DNA of 64,000 bases from Deltaproteobacteria bacterium (GCA_016704445.1 JADJAE010000012.1:157898-221897), one strand, 5' to 3'. Shown: positions 8,022 through 17,568, counted from the stretch's first letter. Program-made: numbers and translations. The notes: generated by a model not told the origin, from the sequence alone.

Positions 8022-8981
8022 ATGAAAGGCCCACTCCTCTCAGGCCTCGTCGCGCTCGCCGCGGCGTCTTTCAGCAACTCCGCCCACGCGCAGCGCCGCC
8101 CCCCTGGCGTCAGCGATCGTCCCATGGACGAGTCGTGGCCCGTCACCCGCTCCTGGGACGCTGCCGCCGAGGCCGAGTTCGGCCGGTGGGTGCAGACCAT
8201 CGGCCGCGCCGTCGAGGCCCGCCGCTGCCGCACCCTCGCCTCCTGCCTCGACAGCCCCGCGATCAATCCCCTCTACGTCTCCGGGCGTCGCTCCACCTTC
8301 CGGGCCGACTGCGGCGACGTGCCGTACATCCTCCGCGCGTACTTCGCCTGGCGAAGACAGCTCCCCTTCCTTCACACCGCCTCGGTGCGCGGTGAGAGGG
8401 CCAGCCGCGACGGCCGCTACTCGTACACCAACCGCCCTGCCTCCACCCGACGCTGGAGCGACTACGCCACCCCTCGCAGGCTGCTGCACGACATCGGCTC
8501 CTCGGTGCACTCGGGCTTCTTCCGGATGCGCCCGGAGCTCGACGACAGCGACACCTACCCCGTCTGCGTCGACCGCGGGGCCATCCACCCCGGCACGGCC
8601 TTCTATGACCCCGACGGCCATGTGCTGACCGTCTACGAGGTGCGCCCCGACGGGGAGATTCGGCTCATCGACGGCCACCCCGGAGGGAGCTTCACCTCGC
8701 GCCGCTTCTCCTCGCAGCTCACCCTCGGCTCGTCTCGCCAGGGCGGCGGCTTTCGCAACTTCCGCCCGATGCTCCTCCGCCGCGGCGCGATCACCCGGCC
8801 CCGCAACGCCGAGCTCTCGGACTACGACGCGATGGTGCAGCACGACCCCGCCCGCTGGGTCGTGCGCGGCCGTCAGCTCGGCTACCACGACTGGGTGCGC
8901 GTCCGGCTGGGAGCGCCGCTCCCGCCCGGCGCTCCGCCAGCGGCGACGAGCGCGGTCGCCGCGGCCTCTGCCCGAAGGTGA
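8022..8981 (+). CDS. Secreted NlpC/P60-like protein, paralogue of the preceding gene
   Basis: A 319-aa protein with a clear Sec signal (LLSGLVALAAASFSNSAHA, cleavage near residue 23). It aligns with residues about 90-340 of the upstream product, sharing DCGDVPYILRAYFAW, YDPDGHVLTVYEVRPDG, LIDGHPGG and GGGFRNFRP. The conserved Cys, His and His are candidates for a papain-fold catalytic set; this is inference from motif order. It lacks the C-terminal extension of the longer copy. A TTATGC box about ten bases before the ATG and no ribosome binding site suggest a very short leader. Confidence 0.72.
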   Translation: MKGPLLSGLVALAAASFSNSAHAQRRPPGVSDRPMDESWPVTRSWDAAAEAEFGRWVQTIGRAVEARRCRTLASCLDSPAINPLYVSGRRSTFRADCGDVPYILRAYFAWRRQLPFLHTASVRGERASRDGRYSYTNRPASTRRWSDYATPRRLLHDIGSSVHSGFFRMRPELDDSDTYPVCVDRGAIHPGTAFYDPDGHVLTVYEVRPDGEIRLIDGHPGGSFTSRRFSSQLTLGSSRQGGGFRNFRPMLLRRGAITRPRNAELSDYDAMVQHDPARWVVRGRQLGYHDWVRVRLGAPLPPGAPPAATSAVAAASARR

Positions 8982-9034
8982 GCCCTGGACGGTAGACGCT
9001 CCCCCCGGCCATCGCGGTGATAGCGTCCGCCGCC

Positions 9035-11185
9035 ATGCTCGCATCCCGAAGCTCCCTGCTGCTCGCCGCCCTCGCCCTCGCCTCGTGTCATCGCTCGCCC
9101 TCGCGGCCGACCACCCCCGCGGCGACCGCCGAGCTCACCCCCCGCCGCCCGGTGGTCGACCGCTATCACGGCGTCGAGGTCACCGACGACTACCAGTGGC
9201 TCGAGGACACCGACGCCCCCGCCGTGCGCTCGTGGGTCGCCGCGCAGAACCGCCGCACCCGCGCCGCGCTCGACGCCCTCCCCGGGCGCGAGGCCATCGA
9301 GCGGCAGCTCACCACCATCTACAACGCCGAGGTCGCGAGCTACAGCCGCGCCGTGCACCGCGGGGGCAAGCTCTTCGCGATGCGCACCCGCCCAGGAGGG
9401 CAGCAGCCCTTCCTGGTGGTGATGCCCTCCGCGGACGAGCGCGCCGCCGAGCGCGTGGTGCTCGACCCCAACGCCCTCGACCCCAGCGGGCAGACCGCCA
9501 TCGACCTCTTCTCCCCGTCGCACGACGGCCGCCGCGTGGCCGTCGCCCTCGCCCGCAACGGCAGCGAGGTGGGCGAGCTGCACGTCTACGACGTCGAGAC
9601 GGGCAGGGAGCTCGGCGACACCATCGAGCGCGTGAGCAACCCCACCGGCGGCGGCAGCCTCGCGTGGGCGGCCGACAACGCGGGCGTCTACTACACCCGC
9701 TACCCCCGCGCCGGAGAGCGCCCCGCGGAGGACATGGCCTTCTTCCAGCAGGTGTACTTCCACGCCCTCGGCACCGACCCCGCGACGGACCGCTACGAGC
9801 TCGGCCGCGAGTCGCCGCGCATCGCCGAGACGGAGCTCAGCACCTCGGAGGACGGCCGCTGGATCCTCGCGGCGGTGGCCAACGGCGACGGCGGCGAGTT
9901 CGCCCACTACCTCCGAGGACCGACCGGCGCGTGGCGTCAGCTCACCCGCTTCGAGGACGGCGTCACCGCGGTGGAGTTCGGCCCCGACGCGCTCTTCCTC
10001 ACCTCGCACCGCGGCGCTCCCCGCGGCGCCGTGCTGCGCCTCCCGCTCACCGCCGCCAGCCTCGCCGAGGCCACGGTGGTGGTGCCTCAGAGCGACGCGG
10101 TGATCGAGCAGGTGGTCCCGACGCGCACCCTGCTCTACGTGGTCGACCTCGTCGGAGGGCCCTCGCAGGTGCGCGTCTTCGACCACCAGGGCCACGCCCG
10201 CGGGACGCTCTCCCTGGCTCCGGTCTCGTCGGTGCGCTCGATGGTGGGCGCCGGCGGCGACGCGGTGCTCTTCCGCTCGGAGACCTACCTCACCCCGCCC
10301 GCGTGGTACCGCGCCTCGCCCGAGGCGAGCGCCCCGGCGGTGACCTCACTGCGAGACGAGGCCCCGGTGCGCTACGACGACGCCGAGGTGGTGCAGGAGA
10401 CCGCCACCTCGCGCGACGGGACGCGGGTGCCGGTGATGGTGATCCGTCGGCGGGGGACGGCGCTCGACGGGCGCAACCCCACGCTGCTCGGCGGCTACGG
10501 TGGCTACGGCGTGAGCATGACGCCCTCGTACTCGCTCACCAACCGGCTCTGGCTCGACCGCGGGGGCGTGGTGGCGGTGGCGATCCTGCGGGGCGGAGGG
10601 GAGTTCGGCGAGGACTGGCACCGGGGAGGCAACCTCACCCGCAAGCAGAACGTCTTCGACGACTTCATCGCCTCCGCCGAGCGGCTGATCGCGCTGGGCT
10701 ACACCACCCCCGCGCAGCTCGCGATCCGCGGTCGCAGCAACGGGGGATTGCTCATGGGCGCGGCGCTCACCCAGCGGCCGGAGCTCTTTCGCGCCGTGTA
10801 CTCCGGCGTCGGCATCTACGACATGCTGCGCGTCGAGCGCGACCCCAACGGGGCCTTCAACGTCACCGAGTTCGGCAGCGTGAGCGACGCCGACCAGTTT
10901 CGCGCCCTCTTCGCCTACTCGCCCTACCACCGCGTCACCGACGGCGGGCGTTACCCCGCGGTGCTGCTCACCACCGGCGAGCACGACGGCCGGGTGAACC
11001 CCGCGCACTCCCGCAAGATGACCGCCCGACTCCAGGCCGCGAGCGCTCCCGGACGCCCGGTGCTGCTGAGGGTGAGCTCCCGCGCGGGGCACGGGATGGG
11101 GAGCTCGCGCAGCGAGGTGATCGCCGAGCAGACCGACGTGTGGGCCTTCCTCTTCGATCAGCTCGGGATGCCCGCGCCGCGCTGA
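9035..11185 (+). CDS. Prolyl oligopeptidase family serine peptidase (S9A), lipoprotein
   Basis: A 716-aa peptidase with a lipobox (LALASC) after a short hydrophobic N-terminus, so it is probably anchored at the cell envelope. An N-terminal beta-propeller (about residues 40-430) begins with the S9A signature DxYxWLED. The C-terminal alpha/beta hydrolase has Ser568 in GRSNGG, Asp651 in GEHDGRV and His686 in AGHG, the complete triad in the usual order. The first Gly of the nucleophile elbow is Arg here (family GGSNGG). It cleaves short peptides after Pro. The ATG at 9035 is preferred over the GTG at 9017; a TAGCGT box lies nine bases upstream. Confidence 0.93.
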   Translation: MLASRSSLLLAALALASCHRSPSRPTTPAATAELTPRRPVVDRYHGVEVTDDYQWLEDTDAPAVRSWVAAQNRRTRAALDALPGREAIERQLTTIYNAEVASYSRAVHRGGKLFAMRTRPGGQQPFLVVMPSADERAAERVVLDPNALDPSGQTAIDLFSPSHDGRRVAVALARNGSEVGELHVYDVETGRELGDTIERVSNPTGGGSLAWAADNAGVYYTRYPRAGERPAEDMAFFQQVYFHALGTDPATDRYELGRESPRIAETELSTSEDGRWILAAVANGDGGEFAHYLRGPTGAWRQLTRFEDGVTAVEFGPDALFLTSHRGAPRGAVLRLPLTAASLAEATVVVPQSDAVIEQVVPTRTLLYVVDLVGGPSQVRVFDHQGHARGTLSLAPVSSVRSMVGAGGDAVLFRSETYLTPPAWYRASPEASAPAVTSLRDEAPVRYDDAEVVQETATSRDGTRVPVMVIRRRGTALDGRNPTLLGGYGGYGVSMTPSYSLTNRLWLDRGGVVAVAILRGGGEFGEDWHRGGNLTRKQNVFDDFIASAERLIALGYTTPAQLAIRGRSNGGLLMGAALTQRPELFRAVYSGVGIYDMLRVERDPNGAFNVTEFGSVSDADQFRALFAYSPYHRVTDGGRYPAVLLTTGEHDGRVNPAHSRKMTARLQAASAPGRPVLLRVSSRAGHGMGSSRSEVIAEQTDVWAFLFDQLGMPAPR

Positions 11186-11313
11186 GATGCGCAGGAAACG
11201 CCGCGCCACCGCTGCATAATTTTCGTTTTGAATATCGTGCGAGAGGCGCGAGGCGCGCTCGGCGTAACGTGCGCGGAGAGGGAGCCGCAACGGGTGCGGT
11301 CTACGGTGAAGCG

Positions 11314-12480
11314 ATGCGACGATCGACGGAGAAGATGGTGGCCCTGCTGGTGCTGTCGCTGGGGGGTACTGGCGCCGCGTGCAAGCGGGCGGAGACGGCG
11401 ATAGCGGCGCCTGTTGCAGCGCCGACACAGCCGCAGCTTCCGATGCAGCCTCCTGCGGCGCCGATCACCTGGGCGGCGAACGCGACGAGCTTCCGGCCGC
11501 AGGCCGGCGCGATGTTGACCTTCCAGTGTCCTCCCAACGGCGCGCCCGGGACGGTGTGGGGCTCGGACATCTACTCCGACGACTCGAGCATCTGCACCGC
11601 CGCGGCGCACTCGGGCCGTATCACCCGAGCCGCGGGCGGCGTGGTGCAGATCCAGATCGCGCCGGGGCAGCCGTCGTATCCGGGCACCATGCGCGCCGGA
11701 GAGACGACGCGGCATTTCGGCGCCTTCCCGGGCAGCTTCACCATCGTCGGAGGGCCGCAGCCGGGCCTCGTGGCGGTGCCCGTTCCGCAGCTGAACGGCG
11801 GCGGAGTGAACATCGGCGGCGTGCAGATCCGCATCGGCGGCGGCGACGCCGGGGCGCCCAACCCGTGGAGCGCGAAGGCCACCAGCCACCGCGGCAACAA
11901 CGGCAGCAGCTTCACCCAGGAGTGTCCTCCCAACGGCACGCTGGCGTCGGTCTGGGGCACGGACGTCTACACCGATGACTCGTCCATCTGCTCGGCGGCG
12001 GTGCACGTCGGCCAGATCACCCTCGCCCAGGGCGGCAGGGTGACGGTCTTCGTGCACCCGGGTCAGCCGAGCTATGCGGGCAGCGCCCGCAGCGGCGTGA
12101 CCTCGATGTCCTTCGCGTCCTTCCCGGGCAGCTTCGCGTTCACGTCGAGCATCGCGCCGACGGTGAGGGCGCCGGAGGGGGTCGAGGCCATCACCTGGGC
12201 GGCGAGCGCGACGCGCTTCCGCACGGCGGGGCGCGCCCGGCAGGAGGTGTGGTGCCCCCCCGGCGGAAGGCCCGGAACGGTCTGGGGACGCGGCCCCTTC
12301 ACGGATGACTCCAGCATCTGCACGGCGGCCGTGTTCGCGGGGAGGATCACCTTCGAGGAGGGCGGCGTGGTGCGGCTGCGTCCCAAGCCCGGCCGCGCGC
12401 ACTACGAGGGCGACACCCGCAACGGCGTCACCACCCGCGACTACGCGGTGTTCCCGGGCTCCTTCGACATCACCCGCTGA
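11314..12480 (+). CDS. Lipoprotein with three LCCL domains
   Basis: A 388-aa lipoprotein (lipobox TGAAC after a hydrophobic leader). Three repeats of about 105 residues each contain the LCCL core: CPP(N/G)G...VWG...Y(S/T)DDSSIC-(T/S)AA-V/A-H-G-I-T...PG...Y.G..R.G..T..(Y/F)..FPGSF. The two Cys of each repeat (CPP and SSIC) match the disulphide positions of LCCL folds. LCCL domains occur in eukaryotic extracellular proteins and in bacterial exported proteins, but ligands are unknown. An AT-rich patch at 11218-11240 and a TACGGT box six bases before the ATG are likely promoter parts. It is convergent with the GH36 gene. Confidence 0.88.
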   Translation: MRRSTEKMVALLVLSLGGTGAACKRAETAIAAPVAAPTQPQLPMQPPAAPITWAANATSFRPQAGAMLTFQCPPNGAPGTVWGSDIYSDDSSICTAAAHSGRITRAAGGVVQIQIAPGQPSYPGTMRAGETTRHFGAFPGSFTIVGGPQPGLVAVPVPQLNGGGVNIGGVQIRIGGGDAGAPNPWSAKATSHRGNNGSSFTQECPPNGTLASVWGTDVYTDDSSICSAAVHVGQITLAQGGRVTVFVHPGQPSYAGSARSGVTSMSFASFPGSFAFTSSIAPTVRAPEGVEAITWAASATRFRTAGRARQEVWCPPGGRPGTVWGRGPFTDDSSICTAAVFAGRITFEEGGVVRLRPKPGRAHYEGDTRNGVTTRDYAVFPGSFDITR

Positions 12481-12499
12481 GGCACCCCCCGCCCGTAGC

Positions 12500-14617
12500 T
12501 CAGGGCATCGTCCGCAGCGCCCTCACCGCGTGCGGCGGGACCACCACCGACGCGCCCCCGTTCGCCATCGTCGTCACGGTCGAGCGCGCCACCAGCTCCT
12601 CCGAGCGGGGGCCCAGCACGCCCGGCGGAACGGTGATCGTCGCCTCCTCGTCGCCCCAGTTGAAGAGCACCGCCCAGGCCTCGCCCGAGGAGAGCGTCGC
12701 GCGCCAAACCGACGGCGGCCTCGCGCTCGTCGAGCGGAAGCGGTTGAGGGCTCCGTCGAGGATCGGGCTCAGCGCGAAGCGCGACCCGACGCCCTGATCG
12801 AGCGGCGCGGCGGGCCCGGTGAGCCCGTCGCGGAGCCGGGTGAACCACGCCTCGCGGTACACGGCGGACTGCGCCCCGGTGAGCGCGGTGAGGTCGTCGC
12901 CGTAGCCGAAGGCCCCGCCGGAGAGGGCCGCCATGGCGAGCGCGGCGCGGCCCTCGTCGGGGGTGTACCCGCGCAGCACGGGCTGGTCGGGGTCGGCCAG
13001 CACGCCCCAGCGGATGGACTCGCGACGCGCCGCGAGGTTGCGCGCCGCGGCCGCGACGGCGGCCCAGAAGGGGGGCGTCCCGGAGAAGGTGAGGTCGGCC
13101 CCGACGCGCATCGAGTCCACGTACGGAACCGCCGGGAGGATCACCGCGCCGCAGCCGTTGATGTGCGCGTCGCCGGCCCCCTCGGCGATGGCCGCGAGGC
13201 CGAGGCGGTAGGCCTGGAGGCTGGTCACCGAGGGGTCGGAGCGCACCGCGGGGAGCGCCGCGGCGAAGAGGAAGTCGATCTTGAAGAGCGAGACGCCCCG
13301 AGCGCGGAGGCTCGCGAAGAGCGCCCGGAGGTGCTCCCTCGCGGCGGGGACGGTCATGTCGAGCACCTGGAAGCGCCGCCCCGGGACGAGCTCCGCCAGC
13401 AGCGCCGCGCCCCGCTCGTCGCGAACCATCCACTCGGGGTGCTCCGTGGCGAGGGGGGCCGCCGGGTCGACCGCGAAGGGAGCGAGCCAGAGCCCGAGCG
13501 TGACGTCGCGGGCGCGCAGCGAGGCGGCGAGGTCGGCGAGGGTTCCTCCGAAGGCGTCGCGCTCCCTCCAGTCGCCCCAGGCGCGCTCCCAGCCGTCGTC
13601 GATGGTGATGTGGCTGGCGCCCGGGTCGAGCGCCCTCATGGGGTCCACCTGGGCCTCGGCGCGGGCGCGGGTGACGGCTTCGAAGAGGGTGTTCCAGCTC
13701 CACCAGCCGCGGGGAAAGGCGGAGGGGGGCCGGGTCCTCGCGGGCGGAGGGGCGTCGTCGCTGCACGCGAAGGGATGGCCCGACCGCGCCGGGGAGAGCA
13801 CCCACGAGCCTTGGAGCGTCGCTCCCCTCGGGCCGGGGCTGAGCGTCACGGCCTCGTCGCGCTGCACCCCGGTGGCGATGCGAAGGCTCCACTGCGTCGT
13901 GGGGCGCTCGGCGAGCACGGCGGTCCAGCGGTCGTAGGGCGCGTCGGCGCAGAGCGAGAGCCCGCCGTCGCCCCAGGCGAGGTCGCCCCGGAAGAAGCCC
14001 GTGGTGGCGGTGTCCTGGGTGACGTCCCCAGCGGCCGTGGGCCACGCCACGCGACCCATCGCGTCGCGAGCGCGGAGGGTTCCTGGGGCGGTGGCGAGGG
14101 CGCCGGTGAACGACCAGCTCTGCGCTCCATCGAGCATCGCGTGGGCGTCCGTGGGGAGCGTCACCGGGGGCGATCGGAGCTCGACCCCGAGGAGCGATCC
14201 GGCGCCCCTCACCTGCCACGCGACGCGTACCGACTGCGCCGCAGAGCCCGCGAGGGGAGAGACGTCGAGGGTGACCGACCAGCCATCGGGGCTCTGCCCG
14301 ACCAGGCTCGACGGCGTGGGCCCTGGGCTGAGCGCCATGGCCGAGAGGGCCCGCTCGCTGCCGTCACCGAGGCGCAGCACGAGCTCGATGCCCGAGATGG
14401 CGACGCGGGTCGACTCGACGCGCAGCCGGGCGTCGGGGCCGAGCGTCACCCGAAAGCCATCGGGAGCGGACTCCACGGGGGCGACGTCCGAGGCGGCGAC
14501 GTCCGAGGGCGCGACGTCGACGGCGGCGTCGATCGGGGCGGTGGGCTGCGCCCCGTCGCAGGCGACGAGGAGGAGCGAGGAGAGCGGGAGCAACCAGCGG
14601 AGTCGACGGGGCGGCAT
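12500..14617 (-). CDS. GH36-type alpha-galactosidase, lipoprotein
   Basis: A 705-aa lipoprotein (lipobox LLLVAC) with an Ala/Asp/Val-rich linker of about 30 residues, typical of the exported proteins in this window. The catalytic TIM barrel shows GWWSWNTLFE, HITIDDGWE, LWLAPF, the nucleophile Asp448 in FKIDFLFA and a candidate acid/base Asp508 in RVGADLTF. These match clan GH-D retaining alpha-galactosidases. A C-terminal beta domain follows (WAVLFNWGDEEATI). It should hydrolyse alpha-galactosides outside the cytoplasm. Convergent with the LCCL gene; 19 bp separate the stops. Confidence 0.88.
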   Translation of the reverse strand: MPPRRLRWLLPLSSLLLVACDGAQPTAPIDAAVDVAPSDVAASDVAPVESAPDGFRVTLGPDARLRVESTRVAISGIELVLRLGDGSERALSAMALSPGPTPSSLVGQSPDGWSVTLDVSPLAGSAAQSVRVAWQVRGAGSLLGVELRSPPVTLPTDAHAMLDGAQSWSFTGALATAPGTLRARDAMGRVAWPTAAGDVTQDTATTGFFRGDLAWGDGGLSLCADAPYDRWTAVLAERPTTQWSLRIATGVQRDEAVTLSPGPRGATLQGSWVLSPARSGHPFACSDDAPPPARTRPPSAFPRGWWSWNTLFEAVTRARAEAQVDPMRALDPGASHITIDDGWERAWGDWRERDAFGGTLADLAASLRARDVTLGLWLAPFAVDPAAPLATEHPEWMVRDERGAALLAELVPGRRFQVLDMTVPAAREHLRALFASLRARGVSLFKIDFLFAAALPAVRSDPSVTSLQAYRLGLAAIAEGAGDAHINGCGAVILPAVPYVDSMRVGADLTFSGTPPFWAAVAAAARNLAARRESIRWGVLADPDQPVLRGYTPDEGRAALAMAALSGGAFGYGDDLTALTGAQSAVYREAWFTRLRDGLTGPAAPLDQGVGSRFALSPILDGALNRFRSTSARPPSVWRATLSSGEAWAVLFNWGDEEATITVPPGVLGPRSEELVARSTVTTMANGGASVVVPPHAVRALRTMP

Positions 14618-14705
14618 CGGGGGCGATGGTAGAGCAGGCGCGGTCCCATCGGAGAGTACGTGCTGTCGTCGAGGAGAGAGCGCACGCTTCGGGGGAGGTG
14701 AGCTG

Positions 14706-15808
14706 ATGGGTTGGTCCTGGAAGATGGGTCGGATGTTCGGGATCGATGTCTACGTCCACGCGACCTTCGCGGTCTTCCTGGGCTGGGTGGCCCTCTCGAC
14801 GTACCTGCGCACCCACGAGTCCGCCGAGATGGTCGTCGGGGTGCTCTCGATGCTCGCGGTCTTCGGCAGCGTCGTGCTCCACGAGCTCGGCCACGCGCTC
14901 ACCGCGAGGCGCTTCGGCATCAAGACCCGGGACATCACCCTGCTCCCCATCGGCGGCGTCGCCCGCATGGAGCGGATGCCCGAGAAGCCCTGGCAGGAGT
15001 TTCTGGTGGCCCTCGCGGGCCCCGCGGTCAACGTGGTCATCGCGGCGGTGCTGCTCGTCGGCCTGACCGTCGCAGGCGCCACCCTGGTGCCCGACCTCGC
15101 GAACGCCCGGGGGATGGACTCGTTCGTCGCGCGGCTGCTCTGGGTCAACGTGGGCCTGGCGATCTTCAACCTGGTCCCGGCCTTCCCCATGGACGGCGGG
15201 CGCGCCCTCCGCGCGCTGCTCGCCCTGCGCGGCGACTACGTGGCGGCCACGCGGCTCGCGGCCAGCTGGGCCAGGGCATCGCCCTCCTCTTCGGCGTGCT
15301 CGGGGTGCTCTACAACCCGATCCTGGTCTTCATCGCGCTCTTCGTCTGGATCGGCGCCGCCAGCGAGGCCGCCGGGGTGCGGATGAAGGCCGCGCTGCAC
15401 GGCATCCCCACGAGGACGGCCATGCAGACGGAGTTTCGCATCCTCTCGGCGGACGCCACGCTCGGCGACGCGGTGCGCTCGCTCCTCGCGGGCTCGCAGG
15501 TCGACTTCCCCGTGGTGGGCCACGACGGCCAGGTGCTCGGGGTGCTCACCCGCTCAGGGCTCATCAAGGGCCTCGCCGAGAAGGGCACCGAGCACCGCGT
15601 CTCCGAGGTGATGGACCGCCGCTTCGTCATCGCGCACCCCTACGAGATGCTCGACGTGGCCCTCGCCCGCCTCGATGACCTGGAGTGCCGCTCGCTCCCG
15701 GTGGTCGCCGAGGGCCGGGTCGTCGGGATGCTCACGCCCGACAACGTGAGCGAGCTGATGATGGTCCGCTCGGCGCTGAAGACCCCGCCGTCTCGCGCCG
15801 AGGTGTAG
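14706..15808 (+). CDS. Site-2 protease (M50B) with tandem CBS domains, frameshifted
   Basis: The first frame (14706 to about 15265) encodes a polytopic metalloprotease: HELGH at residues 59-63, GIKTRDITLLPIGG, and the second zinc-ligand motif NLVPAFPMDGGR. The second frame (about 15265-15808) continues with GQGIALLFGVLG and two CBS domains (QTEFRILSADATL... and EVMDRRFVIAHPYEML...). In the family these form one protein of about 365 aa. One missing base in AGCTGGG (for example AGCCTGGG) near 15262-15268 restores the frame. The start has a strong GGAGGTGA. It probably cleaves membrane-embedded regulators. Sequencing error or a true mutation cannot be told apart. Confidence 0.85.
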
Positions 15809-16587
15809 CGATGCTGTGACCGTTCAGGCGGGCCTCGTTTGCGCCGGTTGGCGCGTTGGCGGCTGGGTGAGCCCGCTGCGGGGGGCCGGGTTGGGGCGAC
15901 GCCGGCGGCGCGCGAGCAGGGGAAGGCCGCCTTCCCGGCCGCGTGGGCGAGGTCGCGGCGGTGCGCGTCGAGCACCCTCCTGGCGATCTCCGCGAGCTCC
16001 CTTCGCACGGCGCGGCGCTCTCCCTTCACCTTCGCGATCTTCATCGAGTCGTAGGCCGTCGTCTGGTGGCGCATCCACGCGATCACCGCCGACTCCGCGC
16101 GCTGCTCCACCGGGATGCGCTGCGTGCGAGCGACGGTGCCGCTGCCCACCGGCGTGGCGTGCTCGGTGACCGCCGACGCGAGCGCCCGCCCCTGCTCCGC
16201 CCAGGTGGGCGAGAAGCGGAGGAAGCCGAGCACCTCCTCCTCGAACTCGCGCACGTACTCGCCCTGCGCGGCGTCCCGCCGCTTCGCGTCGGAGGCCAGG
16301 CGACGGGCGTACGCGGGGGTCGCCCGCTCGGCCTCCAGCGCGCCTCGGGCGGCCTCGATGTGCGCGCCCGGAGCCCACACGCCGCGGGAGAAGTTCTTGT
16401 TGCCCCTGCGCTCGACGACCGTCCAGGAGGGCCCGGCGGCCTTCACGCGACGGGTGAGCCCGGCGTCGCCAGGAGGCAGCAGCGCCCACCCCTCGGGGGC
16501 CGAGAGCACCGCGCCGTCGGACGAGCGCACCCGGGTCGGATCAGCAGTGGGAGCGACGGTGAGGGTTCGATCGGAGGGCGTGGCCAT
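15640..16587 (-). CDS. DUF2293 domain protein
   Basis: The first about 220 residues match DUF2293: GWALLPPGDAGLTRRVKAAG, then a helical middle, then the signature ARTQRIPVEQRAESAVIAWM cut before RHQTTAYD, and KGERRAVRRELAEIARRVL. Function of the family is unknown. The open frame continues another 95 residues and runs antisense over the last 169 bp of the protease gene. That tail is Arg/Ser-rich and unlike a folded protein. A different frame stops at 15824, just clear of the neighbour, so a frame error between about 15830 and 15960 is suspected. The true protein is probably about 235-255 aa. Confidence 0.75.
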   Translation of the reverse strand: MATPSDRTLTVAPTADPTRVRSSDGAVLSAPEGWALLPPGDAGLTRRVKAAGPSWTVVERRGNKNFSRGVWAPGAHIEAARGALEAERATPAYARRLASDAKRRDAAQGEYVREFEEEVLGFLRFSPTWAEQGRALASAVTEHATPVGSGTVARTQRIPVEQRAESAVIAWMRHQTTAYDSMKIAKVKGERRAVRRELAEIARRVLDAHRRDLAHAAGKAAFPCSRAAGVAPTRPPAAGSPSRQRANRRKRGPPERSQHRYTSARDGGVFSAERTIISSLTLSGVSIPTTRPSATTGSERHSRSSRRARATSSIS

Positions 16588-16702
16588 GCGCGGCGACGCC
16601 TACCACCGCCTCCGGGCGGACTCCGCCTTTTCGGCCGTCGCGACGCGGGCGACGGGACTCTCCCCGGTACGACCGCGGGCGATCTCGCACTCTCGCTCGC
16701 TA

Positions 16703-17314
16703 TCAAGGACCCCCGTCGACGTCTGAACCTCCCCGGATGTCCCCTGCGTGCGGCGGATGCAGCCGCCCCTCGACGGCCGACGCACCGAGGCCCAGCGCCC
16801 CTCCGAGCGCGAGCCAGAGCAGCCACCCGACGCGCGGCTCGTCGGCCCCTCCCGGCGAGTGCGGAGGAAACTCCAGCGAGTGCACCCGACCGGCGTCGAC
16901 GTCGACGAGGAGCACGCCGTCCACGTCGAAGGCCACCCGGTACTCCAGCAGCTGCCGTCGCGTTGCGGAGGTCTCCAGCCGCGGCGCGAGGCGGCCCGTC
17001 TTCACCTCGGCCACGTAGCGTCGGCCGTCGCGCTCCAGCAGGAAGTCCGCGCGAAGCGCGATCTCGAAGGGCTCGCCGTCGACCGCGACCTCGTAGCTGA
17101 CCGGCGCCTGACGAGCGACGACCGCGTAGCCCTGCGCGCGCAGCAGCGGCTCGGCCCGAAGCTCGCCGTCCGCCCCCGCCGCGCGAGCGACCGCGATGCG
17201 ATGGCGAGGGAGCCAGCGGGTGAACGCGAGCCTCGCCGTTTGCACGAGCGCGAGCAGCAGCGCCGCGACGCACACCGCGACCAGCAGCTCGGGAGGGATC
17301 GACGAGAGGGACAC
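16703..17314 (-). CDS. Membrane protein with PD-(D/E)xK nuclease-like domain
   Basis: From the GTG at 17314 the product is 203 aa; the frame stays open to 17542 but that extension is Arg/Ser-rich and overlaps the divergent promoter region. A transmembrane helix (LLVAVCVAALLLALVQTA) is followed by a restriction-endonuclease-like core: LLRAQGYAVVARQ, RADFLLERDGRRYVAEVKTG (Asp and Glu-x-Lys of the PD-(D/E)xK motif) and RRQLLEYRVAF. A second hydrophobic stretch (GWLLWLALGGALGLGASA) sits near the C-terminus. The fold call is inferred from motif spacing; nuclease activity is unproven and the start uncertain. Confidence 0.6.
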   Translation of the reverse strand: MSLSSIPPELLVAVCVAALLLALVQTARLAFTRWLPRHRIAVARAAGADGELRAEPLLRAQGYAVVARQAPVSYEVAVDGEPFEIALRADFLLERDGRRYVAEVKTGRLAPRLETSATRRQLLEYRVAFDVDGVLLVDVDAGRVHSLEFPPHSPGGADEPRVGWLLWLALGGALGLGASAVEGRLHPPHAGDIRGGSDVDGGP

Positions 17315-17568
17315 CAGGGCCCCGACCGTCGCCGCCGCAGCGGGAGAGTCCAAATTATCGGGGGACGCGCTGTGTCGAGCTTGCGCAGCCGCCTGTAAAC
17401 GCACCGCACATCGCACAGCCCGAGAGGGCGACGATTCACCGAGGAACAAAGCCTCCGCTGCGATGGCTCGCTCGTTGCGACGGGGCCCGCAGAACCGTCG
17501 GCGTCGACGACCGCGAGCGCTGCTTCGCGGTGACGACCCCACTCCAACTCCCTCTTAGGAGTCTGTCG

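Noticed and set aside
12441..14219. Second long minus-strand frame over the GH36 gene
   Set aside because: Out-of-frame Arg/Pro-rich shadow; the GH36 frame carries the catalytic motifs.
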